Source: Cellulomonas hominis
Lineage (GTDB): Bacteria; Actinomycetota; Actinomycetes; Actinomycetales; Cellulomonadaceae
Direction of reading: 5' to 3'
Assembly (NCBI RefSeq): GCF_014201095.1
Contig: NZ_JACHDN010000001.1
Span: 372,001 to 436,000 of the forward strand
Length of the DNA stretch: 64,000 bases
Shown: piece after piece, positions 35,264 through 42,464 of the stretch
Layout: every line of letters begins with the position of its first letter
Position numbering within the stretch: position 1 is the first letter of the stretch
Notes under the pieces: generated by a model
Told to the model about the DNA's origin: nothing
Database searches by the model: none
Seen by the model: the letters and a program-made list of their open reading frames with translations, nothing else
Position numbers and translations under genes: made by a program

Positions 35264-36481
35264 TCAGGCGGCCGGGCCGCCGACGACGCCGTCGGCGCGC
35301 AGCGCGGTGATCTCGTCCGCGGTGAAGCCGTGCTCGGCGAGCACGGTGTCGGTGTCGAAGTCGCGGGGCGCGCCGCCGCGCACCGTCTTCGAGGGGTTGT
35401 TGCGGAACCGCGGCACGGGGGCGGCGCCGGTGACGTCCTCGCCGGTCGCCAGGTCCTCCCAGGTCTCGAAGACGCCGCGCTGCTGGTAGTGCGGGTGCTC
35501 GCGCATCATCTGGTAGGTCATGACCGGGCTCACCGCGACGCCCAGGGCACCGAGCTCGGCGTCCACCTCGGCCACGGTCCGCTCCGCGCAGAACGCCTCG
35601 AGCTTCTCGACGAACTTGCGCGCCCGCTCCGGCTTGTCGCGGCTGATCGACTGGATGACGCCGTCGAAGTCGGGATCGCCGTCCAGGCCGAACAGCGTGA
35701 CCATGTTCCGGATCGCCGTGGCGCCGCCGACCGCGACGAACACCCAGCCGTCCGCGCAGCGCTCGGTGCCGTTGCACGCGCCGTAGCTGTCGAGGTTGCC
35801 CATGCGGGGCGCCTGCAGGCCCTTGTTCAGACCGTCGGTCAGGTACGACGCCTGCAGGCGGACCAGCGACTCGAACTGCGCGAGGTCGATGCTCTCCCCC
35901 TGGCCCGTCTGCCGGGAGCGCAGCACCGCCGCGAGCGCCGACCACGCGCCGAACAGGCCCGTGACGAAGTCGCCGGTGTACGGCTTGGTGACGTACGGCG
36001 GCAGCGGGTCCGGGAACCCGTTGATCGCCAGGTAGCCGCTGAACGCCTGCCCGATGGAGTCGAACGAGGCCCGGCGCAGGTAGGCCGGGTCCCCGGTGAG
36101 GCCGAACCCGGAGATGTGCACGACGACGAGCCGCGGGTTGACCTCCCACAGCACCTCGTCCGTGAGCCCCCAGGACGCCCAGGTGCCGCCCTTGGACGAC
36201 TCGACCAGCATGTCCGCGTCCGCGATCAGGCGGAACAGCACCTGCCGGCCCTGCTCGGAGGGGATGTCCAGGCTCATCGAACGCTGGTTGCGGCGCTCGG
36301 TCGACCAGGACTGCGGCCAGAGGCGGTACATGTCGGGGACCCGGGTGTTCTCCACCTGGATGACGTCGGCGCCCTGCTCGGCGAACAGCCCGCACATGAA
36401 CGGGCCGGCGACCACCGAGGAGGCGTTGACGACCTTGAGGTCCTGCAGGTTGCCGAACGGCTGTCCGTCAGCGTCCTTCAT
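35264..36481 (-). CDS. CaiB/BaiF-family (class III) CoA transferase, copy 1
   Basis: 405 aa, the same length as E. coli CaiB. N-terminal Rossmann-like part (LKVVNASSVVAGPFMCGLFAEQGADVIQVEN), conserved NPRLVVVHISGFGLTGD, and catalytic Asp171 in PYTGDFVTG, which forms the aspartyl-CoA anhydride in this family. C-terminal ISGFG-like and RWR-type region is FRNNPSKTVRGGAPRDFDTDTVLAEHGF. Start ATG has AGGAG upstream. It would move CoA from a product acyl-CoA to a fresh acid so that no ATP is spent per cycle. Second gene of the operon. Confidence 0.92.
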   Translation of the reverse strand: MKDADGQPFGNLQDLKVVNASSVVAGPFMCGLFAEQGADVIQVENTRVPDMYRLWPQSWSTERRNQRSMSLDIPSEQGRQVLFRLIADADMLVESSKGGTWASWGLTDEVLWEVNPRLVVVHISGFGLTGDPAYLRRASFDSIGQAFSGYLAINGFPDPLPPYVTKPYTGDFVTGLFGAWSALAAVLRSRQTGQGESIDLAQFESLVRLQASYLTDGLNKGLQAPRMGNLDSYGACNGTERCADGWVFVAVGGATAIRNMVTLFGLDGDPDFDGVIQSISRDKPERARKFVEKLEAFCAERTVAEVDAELGALGVAVSPVMTYQMMREHPHYQQRGVFETWEDLATGEDVTGAAPVPRFRNNPSKTVRGGAPRDFDTDTVLAEHGFTADEITALRADGVVGGPAA

Positions 36482-36525
36482 GGGGGGCTCCTGGGGGTGA
36501 GGGGGCTGGGTGCGGGGGCTCGGGG

Positions 36526-37761
36526 TCAGGCGGTGGTCTCGGCGTACGGCAGGCGGGACAGACCGCCCGCGGCGTACAGCGCGTCGCGGGTGGCGTCCGG
36601 GACGCCGAGCTCGGCGAGCAGGTCGTCGTTGTCCTGGCCGACCGTCGGCGCGCCGCGCCAGATCCGCCCGGGCCGGTTCGCGACCTCGGGGACGACCTTG
36701 ACGCCGGGCACGGTGGTCACGCCGTCGGCGGCGGTCCACTCGGTGAACACGCCGCGGGCCCGGTAGTGCGGGTGCTCGCGGGCGGCCGCGTAGTCGAGCA
36801 GCCGGGAGACCGGGACGCCGGCGGCGGCCAGCTCGTCCTCGACCTGCGCGGCGGTGCGGGCCTCGATGAACCCCGTGAACGCGCGCTCGAGCGCGCCGGC
36901 CGCGGGCGTCCCGACCGGGACGTAGCCGGCGCCCTGGGGGAACAGCGCGGACCCGGGCTCCAGGCCGAGCACCGGCAGCAGCCGCGCGAGCACGCCCGCG
37001 CCCAGCGCGAGGACGTAGACCTCCTCACCGTCGCCGCAGCGGTACGTCCCGTAGACGGCGCAGATGCGCGAGCGGTCGCCCTCCTTGACGTAGTCCAGGC
37101 CGTACCGCAGGTAGTCGGTGGGATAGTTCGCCTGAATGCGCAGCATCGCCTCGAACTGCGCGATGTCCAGGCTCTCACCCTTTCCGGTGCGCTCGCGGGA
37201 CAGCAGGGCCGCATTCGCCATACCGAACGCGAAGAATGCCGCCGTGTAATCCGCCGGGAAGGGCATGGCCGGGGTCGAGGGCTGCCCCGGCATGCCGTTC
37301 ATCCGCATCGCGCAGCCGAAGGCCTGGGCGATCGGGTCGTAGGAGGCGCGGCGCACCCAGGCCTCCTCGCCCGTCTGCCCGAACCCGGAGATGTGCGCGA
37401 CCACCAGCCGCGGGTTGCGCTCCCAGAGCACCGCGTCGGACAGGCCGATCCGCGCGAAGCGGCCGCCGACCGACGCCTCGATCAGGACGTCGGTGGTCTC
37501 GATCAGCCGCAGGAACACCTCGCGGCCCTCGCCGTGCACGTAGTCCAGGGCGAGCGAGCGCATGTTGCGCCGGTCCTGCTGCCAGGCGCCGGAGCGGCGG
37601 GCGACGCGGGAGGTGTCGACGGCGCGCGGGTTCTCCACCCAGATCACGTCGGCGCCGTGCTCGGCGTACAGCTCGGCGGCGAACGGGGCGGCGACGGACA
37701 GGCCCGTCATGACCACCCGGAAGCCCTCGAGCATGCCGAAGGCCGGCTTGTTCGTCGGCAC
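36526..37761 (-). CDS. CaiB/BaiF-family (class III) CoA transferase, copy 2
   Basis: 411 aa, first gene of the operon. Strongly CaiB-like through LYAEHGADVIWVENPRAVDT and NPRLVVAHISGFGQTGEE, with catalytic Asp171 in PFPADYTAA. GTG start after GGGAGGGG. Two different class III transferases in one operon suggest two acyl-CoA exchange steps, or a heterodimer. Transcription should begin about 115 bp upstream, where a weak -35, a -10 and three palindromes are found. C-terminal PETAxxA-like tail is not informative. Confidence 0.92.
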   Translation of the reverse strand: MPTNKPAFGMLEGFRVVMTGLSVAAPFAAELYAEHGADVIWVENPRAVDTSRVARRSGAWQQDRRNMRSLALDYVHGEGREVFLRLIETTDVLIEASVGGRFARIGLSDAVLWERNPRLVVAHISGFGQTGEEAWVRRASYDPIAQAFGCAMRMNGMPGQPSTPAMPFPADYTAAFFAFGMANAALLSRERTGKGESLDIAQFEAMLRIQANYPTDYLRYGLDYVKEGDRSRICAVYGTYRCGDGEEVYVLALGAGVLARLLPVLGLEPGSALFPQGAGYVPVGTPAAGALERAFTGFIEARTAAQVEDELAAAGVPVSRLLDYAAAREHPHYRARGVFTEWTAADGVTTVPGVKVVPEVANRPGRIWRGAPTVGQDNDDLLAELGVPDATRDALYAAGGLSRLPYAETTA

Positions 37762-37884
37762 CGCCCACCCCTCCCGTCTCGGCGCACGCCGGCGGGGCGC
37801 ATTCCCCGGGGAACGCGTCGGCGGCTGTGCAGGAAATGAGCACGCGCCCGGCCGTCTCAGCGTCGAGCGAGGCTCACGGGAATG

Positions 37885-37913
37885 ACAGTAGGGGATCTAC
37901 TAAACCGGGATAG
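37885..37913 (-). promoter_or_regulatory. Candidate promoter of the 13-gene operon
   Basis: Minus-strand -10 TACTGT (37885-37890) with a poor -35, CTATCC (37908-37913), at 17 bp, as expected for an activator-dependent promoter. A small dyad AGTAG-N5-CTACT (37887-37901) overlaps the -10. From 37762 to 37884 I see only an untranslated leader. Confidence 0.45.
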
Positions 37914-37914
37914 T

Positions 37915-38026
37915 GGGACCTCTGTCCCGACGTGGTCCGGGACCTCGGTCCCGGGTTTCCGGGCCGCGCGGGCGGGGAACCGCTTCCCCGGGGCGCGCAG
38001 GGGTCGGACCGGGACCTGGGTCCCGG
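37915..38026 (-). promoter_or_regulatory. Three DosR/DevR-like palindromes upstream of the operon
   Basis: GGGACCTCTGTCCC (37915-37928), GGGACCTCGGTCCC (37939-37952) and GGGACCTGGGTCCC (38011-38024); the last two extend to CCGGGACC...GGTCCCGG. All keep the GGGAC...GTCCC core of the mycobacterial DosR box. Centres are 24 and 72 bp apart, and the nearest is about 43 bp before the predicted RNA start. Only the minus-strand operon starts from this gap, because HPr ends here. The regulator is not in the window. Confidence 0.65.
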
Positions 38027-38060
38027 ATGGGGCGGGCGCCGACCGGTCCCCGGACGCGAC

Positions 38061-38094
38061 GGGGCCCCGCGCACCGTGCGGTGCGCGGGGCCCC
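38061..38094 (-). terminator. Terminator after HPr
   Basis: Perfect 15-bp stem GGGGCCCCGCGCACC (38061-38075, complement 38080-38094) with loop GTGC, 23 bases past the HPr stop. It separates HPr from the operon promoter. Confidence 0.7.
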
Positions 38095-38116
38095 GGGGGT
38101 CGCGGCGGGGTGCCGC

Positions 38117-38386
38117 TCAGGCGATCTCGGTCTGGAGCAGGAACGCCTCCAGCGCGTCCAGCGCGGCCTCGGCCTCCGGGCCGTCGGCCTCGGTCGCGAG
38201 CACGACGGTGTCGCCCGCGGCCGCGCCCAGCGTCATGATCCCGAGGATGCTCGCGGCCTGGACCGGCTCGTTCTCCCCCTTGCGGACCGTGACCGGCACC
38301 GGCTGCTTGCCGGCCTCGGCGACGAACAGGGCAGCAGGGCGGGCGTGCAGGCCCTCGGCGATGGCGACGACGACGGGACGTTCCAT
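38117..38386 (-). CDS. ptsH: PTS phosphocarrier protein HPr
   Basis: 89 aa. Phospho-His14 in EGLHARPAALF and the regulatory Ser46 in QAASILGIMTL are both present. Carries phosphate from enzyme I to IIA. Start ATG with GGAGG ten bases upstream. Its promoter has a dre-like site between -10 and -35, so it probably belongs to the same DasR-type regulon as IIC-ptsI 18 kb away. Single-gene transcript with a strong terminator. Confidence 0.95.
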   Translation of the reverse strand: MERPVVVAIAEGLHARPAALFVAEAGKQPVPVTVRKGENEPVQAASILGIMTLGAAAGDTVVLATEADGPEAEAALDALEAFLLQTEIA

Positions 38387-38437
38387 GGGGGCGACCTCCG
38401 GTGCGGGCGGGCGTGCCCCTCGATGGGCACGACGGTC

Positions 38438-38459
38438 ACCCTAACTGGTCTGGACCACA
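38438..38459 (-). promoter_or_regulatory. HPr promoter -10 with dre-like operator
   Basis: Minus-strand -10 TAGGGT (38438-38443) directly abuts ACTGGTCTGGACCACA (38444-38459, plus-strand reading), which matches the DasR site ACTGGTCTAGACCACT at 14 of 16 positions. The site would fill the -10/-35 spacer, a repressing position. Confidence 0.7.
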
Positions 38460-38476
38460 GGGGTCACGCCGCGGGG

Positions 38477-38938
38477 TCAGCCCGCGCGGACCTCCGCGAC
38501 GCCCTTGTTCGCCAGGGCGTCCGCGCGCTCGTTGCCCGGGTCGCCGGCGTGGCCCTTGACCCAGTGCCAGCTCACCGCGTGCCGGGCGACCTCGGCGTCC
38601 AGCGCCTGCCACAGGTCCTGGTTCTTCACCGGCTTCTTGTCGGCGGTGCGCCAGCCGTTGCGCTTCCAGCCGGCGATCCACTTCGTCACGCCCTGCATCA
38701 CGTACTGCGAGTCCACGTGCAGGTCGACCCGGCACGGCTGGTTCAGCGCGCGCAGGCCCTCGATGACGGCCATCAGCTCCATGCGGTTGTTCGTCGTGAC
38801 GGCCTCGCCGCCGAACAGCTCGCGCTCGTGCCCGTTCGACCGGAGCAGCGCGCCCCAGCCGCCGACGCCCGGGTTGCCCTTGCAGGCCCCGTCGGTCCAC
38901 ATCTCGACGGCGGGCGGGGTGCTCTCGGCGGCGCTCAT
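38477..38938 (-). CDS. rnhA: Ribonuclease HI
   Basis: 153 aa. Degrades RNA in RNA-DNA hybrids. The catalytic carboxylates are in [12 protein letters not shown] (Asp16), [13 protein letters not shown] (Glu), [10 protein letters not shown] (Asp) and [11 protein letters not shown] (Asp). Basic handle region [13 protein letters not shown] is present. ATG eight bases after TACAGT (38947-38952), so likely leaderless. Divergent from the DUF3516 helicase with 44 bp between starts. Confidence 0.95.
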   Translation of the reverse strand: MSAAESTPPAVEMWTDGACKGNPGVGGWGALLRSNGHERELFGGEAVTTNNRMELMAVIEGLRALNQPCRVDLHVDSQYVMQGVTKWIAGWKRNGWRTADKKPVKNQDLWQALDAEVARHAVSWHWVKGHAGDPGNERADALANKGVAEVRAG

Positions 38939-38982
38939 GGTCGCCCACTGTAGGGGCGCCCGCCGGGTGAGAGGATCGGCGG

Positions 38983-41574
38983 GTGGCAGCCTCCCGATCG
39001 ACCCTGGCCGACCGGGTCCCCGCCGACCCGCACGACCCCGACGCGCTCTACGCGGCCTTCACCGGCTGGGCGGGCGACCAGGGGCTGGCCCTGTACCCGC
39101 ACCAGGACGAGGCGCTGCTCGAGCTGGTCACCGGCTCGCACGTCATCCTCTCGACGCCCACGGGGTCCGGGAAGTCCCTGGTGGCGACCGCCGCGCACTT
39201 CGTCGCGCTCGCCCAGGGCCGCCGCACGTACTACACCGCCCCGCTGAAGGCGCTGGTCAGCGAGAAGTTCTTCGCCCTCGTCGAGGCCTTCGGCTCGGCA
39301 CACGTCGGCATGATGACCGGCGACTCCGCGGTGAACCCCGACGCCCCGATCATCTGCTGCACCGCCGAGATCCTCGCGAACCTCGCGCTCCGCCAGGGCC
39401 CGGACGCGGACATCGGCCAGGTCGTCATGGACGAGTTCCACTTCTACGCCGACCCGCAGCGCGGCTGGGCGTGGCAGGTGCCGCTGCTCGAGCTGCCGCG
39501 GGCGCAGTTCCTGCTCATGTCGGCGACGCTCGGCGACGTCACGTTCTTCCGGGAGGACCTGGAGCGCCGCACGGACGTGCCCGTCGCCGTCGTCGCGGAC
39601 GCCGAGCGCCCGGTGCCGCTGTCGTTCTCCTACGAGGTCGAGCCGCTGCACGAGCTGCTGGAGATGCTCGTGCAGACCGGTCGCTCCCCCGTGTACGTCG
39701 TGCACTTCACGCAGAAGGAGGCCGTCGAGCGCGCGCAGGCGCTGCTGTCGATGACCCTCGCCTCACGCGAGCAGCGCGACCGGATCGCCGACGAGCTCGG
39801 CGACTTCCGGTTCGGGCCGGGCTTCGGCAGGACGCTGTCCCGGCTGCTGCGGCACGGCGTCGGCGTGCACCACGCGGGCATGCTGCCCAAGTACCGCCGG
39901 GTCGTCGAGCGGCTGACCCAGAAGGGCCTGCTGCGGGTCGTGTGCGGCACCGACACGCTCGGCGTCGGGATCAACGTGCCGATCCGCACCGTGCTGCTCA
40001 CGTCCCTGGTGAAGTACGACGGCACCCGGATGCGCCACCTGTCGGCGCGCGAGTTCCACCAGATCGCCGGACGCGCCGGCCGTGCCGGGTTCGACACGAC
40101 CGGCGAGGTCCTGGTGCTCGCGCCGGAGCACGTCATCGAGAACCGCAAGGCCCTGCAGAAGGCCGGCGACGACCCGAAGAAGCTCAAGAAGATCGTCCGC
40201 AAGCAGGCCCCGCCCGGGATGGTGAACTGGACGGACAAGACCTTCGAGCGGCTGCGCGACGCCGAGCCGGAGCCGCTGACCTCGTCGTTCTCCGTGACGC
40301 ACGCGATGGTGCTCAACGTCCTGGCCCGCCCCACCGGCGACCCCGTCGAGACGATGCGCCACCTGCTGCTCGACAACCACGAGCCCGAGTCGTCGCGCGG
40401 ACGGCTGGTCCGGCAGGCGATCGCGATCTACCGCTCGCTGCGCACCGCCGGCGTGGTCGAGCGCGTCGTCGAGCCCGGGCCCGGGCCCGAGCGGCTGCGC
40501 CGGACGGTGCGGCTCACGCTGGACGTCCCGCCGACGTTCGCGCTCAACCAGCCGCTGTCCCCGTTCGCGTACGCGGCCCTCGACCTGCTGGACCGCGAGG
40601 ACCCCGGGTACGCGCACGACGTCGTGTCGGTCATCGAGGCCACCCTCGACGACCCGCGCCAGGTGCTCGCGGCCCAGGAGAACCGCGCGCGCGGCGAGGC
40701 GGTCGCGGCCATGAAGGCGGACGGCATCGAGTACGAGGAGCGCATGGCGCTGCTCGAGGACGTGACCTACCCCCGGCCGCTGGCCGAGCTGCTCGGCGGC
40801 ACGTTCCAGATCTTCAAGCAGACCAACCCGTGGGTCGCGGACCACGAGCTGTCCCCGAAGTCGGTCGTGCGGGACATGCACGAGCGCGCGGCGACGTTCG
40901 CGGAGTACGTGTCGCTCTACCAGCTGGACCGCACCGAAGGCGTGCTGCTGCGCTACCTCGCCGACGCGTTCCGGGCGCTGCGGCAGACCGTGCCGGACGA
41001 CGCCCGCACCGAGGAGCTGCACGAGATCATCGAGTGGCTCGGCGACCTGGTCCGCCGCACCGACTCGAGCCTGCTGGACGAGTGGGAGCGGCTGGCCCAC
41101 CCCGAGGACCTGGACGACGCCACCGTCACCGAGTCCCGCCCCGAGGACGACGCTCCCCCGCCCGTCACCACCAACCGGCGCGTGTTCCGGGCGCTGGTCC
41201 GCGGCGCGCTGTTCCGCCGGGTCGACCTGGCCGCGCGCGAGGCGTACCCGGCGCTGGCCGCGCTCGGCGACCTGGACGCCGCCGACGCCCCGTGGACCGC
41301 CGACCGCTGGGGCGACGCGCTCGACCCGTTCTACGACGACCACGACGAGATCCTCACCGGCCCGGCCGCCCGCGGCCCCGCGCTGTTCCAGGTGGACGAG
41401 CGGCCCGCCGCGCACGGCGAGGCGGGGGCCCGCGGCGACCTGTGGTTCGTCCGGCAGCTGCTCGACGACCCGGCCGGCGACCACGACTGGCGCATCGACG
41501 CTCTGGTGGACCTGCCCGCCTCGGACGCGGCCGGGGAGGTCGTGCTGCGAGTGCTCGAGGTGGGGGCGCTCTGA
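38983..41574 (+). CDS. Superfamily 2 DEAD/DEAH-box helicase with DUF3516
   Basis: 863 aa. Helicase core: Walker [10 protein letters not shown] (57-65), motif Ia [17 protein letters not shown] box near 150, SAT motif LMSATLGD, and domain 2 with [13 protein letters not shown] and [16 protein letters not shown]. This is the Ski2/Mtr4-like arrangement. C-terminal 350 residues correspond to DUF3516, found mainly in actinobacteria. Probably an RNA helicase. GTG start; GAGGAT seven bases upstream may be the -10. Substrate and partners unknown; rnhA is divergent and may share control. Confidence 0.9.
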   Translation: MAASRSTLADRVPADPHDPDALYAAFTGWAGDQGLALYPHQDEALLELVTGSHVILSTPTGSGKSLVATAAHFVALAQGRRTYYTAPLKALVSEKFFALVEAFGSAHVGMMTGDSAVNPDAPIICCTAEILANLALRQGPDADIGQVVMDEFHFYADPQRGWAWQVPLLELPRAQFLLMSATLGDVTFFREDLERRTDVPVAVVADAERPVPLSFSYEVEPLHELLEMLVQTGRSPVYVVHFTQKEAVERAQALLSMTLASREQRDRIADELGDFRFGPGFGRTLSRLLRHGVGVHHAGMLPKYRRVVERLTQKGLLRVVCGTDTLGVGINVPIRTVLLTSLVKYDGTRMRHLSAREFHQIAGRAGRAGFDTTGEVLVLAPEHVIENRKALQKAGDDPKKLKKIVRKQAPPGMVNWTDKTFERLRDAEPEPLTSSFSVTHAMVLNVLARPTGDPVETMRHLLLDNHEPESSRGRLVRQAIAIYRSLRTAGVVERVVEPGPGPERLRRTVRLTLDVPPTFALNQPLSPFAYAALDLLDREDPGYAHDVVSVIEATLDDPRQVLAAQENRARGEAVAAMKADGIEYEERMALLEDVTYPRPLAELLGGTFQIFKQTNPWVADHELSPKSVVRDMHERAATFAEYVSLYQLDRTEGVLLRYLADAFRALRQTVPDDARTEELHEIIEWLGDLVRRTDSSLLDEWERLAHPEDLDDATVTESRPEDDAPPPVTTNRRVFRALVRGALFRRVDLAAREAYPALAALGDLDAADAPWTADRWGDALDPFYDDHDEILTGPAARGPALFQVDERPAAHGEAGARGDLWFVRQLLDDPAGDHDWRIDALVDLPASDAAGEVVLRVLEVGAL

Positions 41575-41603
41575 CCTGCACGTACGGCTGGAAGCGTTCC
41601 AGA

Positions 41604-41652
41604 TAAGGACAGGCAAACCTGCGTTTCCGCAGGTCAGGGCAGCCTTTCCTGT
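41604..41652 (+). promoter_or_regulatory. Two tandem DtxR/IdeR-like boxes upstream of the VIT gene
   Basis: TAAGGACAGGCAAACCTGC (41604-41622) matches the iron-box consensus TWAGGTWAGSCTWACCTWA at about 14 of 19 positions, and TCAGGGCAGCCTTTCCTGT (41634-41652) at about 13. Centres are 30 bp apart, and the second box abuts the -35. A small hairpin ACCTGCG/CGCAGGT links them. Confidence 0.45.
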
Positions 41653-41653
41653 G

Positions 41654-41682
41654 ATGACAGGTCGTCATCTCCGGCCTACGGT
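41654..41682 (+). promoter_or_regulatory. Promoter of the VIT-family gene
   Basis: -35 ATGACA (41654-41659), 17-bp spacer, -10 TACGGT (41677-41682), then seven bases to the ATG at 41690. A leaderless mRNA is implied. Confidence 0.6.
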
Positions 41683-41689
41683 GGGCTGC

Positions 41690-42361
41690 ATGAGCGCGCT
41701 GTCGACCCACCTCCTGGACCGTGACCGGACCGTCGAGCCGCGCCGCGCGGAGGGTCGCACCGACGCCGCGCGGCCGGGCGCGGGGGCGCCGGCCGCGCCG
41801 GACGTGCCGCACCTGCCGGACCGGACCGTCGACCTGCCGACCGCCGGCCGGCTGAACTGGCTGCGCGCGGGGGTGCTCGGCGCGAACGACGGCATCGTGT
41901 CCGTCGCCGCGACGGTCGTCGGCGTCGCCGGCGCCGCGACCGAGGTCACCACCCTGGCGGTCGCCGGCGTGGCCGCCCTCGTCGCCGGGGCCCTGTCGAT
42001 GGCCGCCGGCGAGTACGTCTCCGTCAGCAGCCAGCGCGACGCCGAGAAGGTGCTGCGCGCCCACGGCGCGCTGGACGCGGACGCCGAGCTCACGAACCCC
42101 TGGCACGCCGCGCTCGCGTCGCTGCTGGCGTTCGTCGTCGGCGGCGTCGTGCCGCTGCTCGTCGTGCTCGCGCCCTGGGGCGGCGGGCGGATCGTCGCGA
42201 CGTTCGCGGCCGTCGTGCTCGCGCTCGTCGTGACCGGGTCGGTGAGCGCGCGCCTCGGCGGCGCCCGCCCCGCCCGCGCGGTGCTCCGGAACGTGGTCGG
42301 CGGCTCGCTGGCGATGGTCGTCACGTACGGCATCGGCTCGCTGGTCGGCCTCGCGGTCTGA
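41690..42361 (+). CDS. VIT1/CCC1-family metal transporter
   Basis: 223 aa membrane protein. A 55-residue polar N-terminus is followed by NWLRAGVLGANDGIVSVAATVVGVAGA, the VIT1 signature, and by MAAGEYVSVSSQRDAEK with the conserved metal-site Glu and Met. Five helices in total. Plant and yeast relatives export Fe2+ or Mn2+ from the cytosol; bacterial ones are thought to detoxify iron or manganese. The ATG at 41690 is preferred over GTG 41651 and ATG 41654 because the promoter covers those codons. Upstream metal-regulator-like boxes fit an iron role. Confidence 0.9.
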   Translation: MSALSTHLLDRDRTVEPRRAEGRTDAARPGAGAPAAPDVPHLPDRTVDLPTAGRLNWLRAGVLGANDGIVSVAATVVGVAGAATEVTTLAVAGVAALVAGALSMAAGEYVSVSSQRDAEKVLRAHGALDADAELTNPWHAALASLLAFVVGGVVPLLVVLAPWGGGRIVATFAAVVLALVVTGSVSARLGGARPARAVLRNVVGGSLAMVVTYGIGSLVGLAV

Positions 42362-42386
42362 TCCGCGGCGGCGCACCCGGCGCCGA

Positions 42387-42425
42387 TCGTCCACAGGGGC
42401 GGTTCGGCGTGCGGGTTGTGGATGA
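42387..42425. promoter_or_regulatory. Inverted repeat upstream of the DUF222-HNH gene
   Basis: TCGTCCACA (42387-42395) and TGTGGATGA (42417-42425) are inverted copies with one mismatch, 21 bases apart. They lie about 28 bp upstream of the -10 TAGTGT (42453-42458), which is six bases from the ATG. The role is unknown; it may be an operator or recognition site for the encoded nuclease family. Confidence 0.4.
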
Positions 42426-42464
42426 CCCGGGTCGGGTGTCGGTGGGGGTCGGTAGTGTCGGTTC

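Noticed and set aside
21648..37761. Naming the operon as the carnitine (cai) pathway.
   Set aside because: No BCCT-type carnitine/betaine carrier and no CaiE or CaiT relative is present, while an Fe-S enoate reductase and OFA-type transporters are. The substrate should stay open.
21648..37761. Naming the operon as a bile-acid (bai) operon.
   Set aside because: No BaiA-type SDR or BaiE dehydratase is encoded, and FixABCX and a CaiA-like enzyme are not part of classic bai operons.
38061..38094. The GGGGCCCC hairpin as a fourth DosR-like site.
   Set aside because: It lacks GGGAC...GTCCC spacing and is positioned as the HPr terminator.
41604..41652. The ACCTGCG/CGCAGGT hairpin as a terminator or metal riboswitch.
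   Set aside because: It lies upstream of the promoter for a leaderless gene, so it would not be transcribed with it, and no riboswitch core is recognisable.
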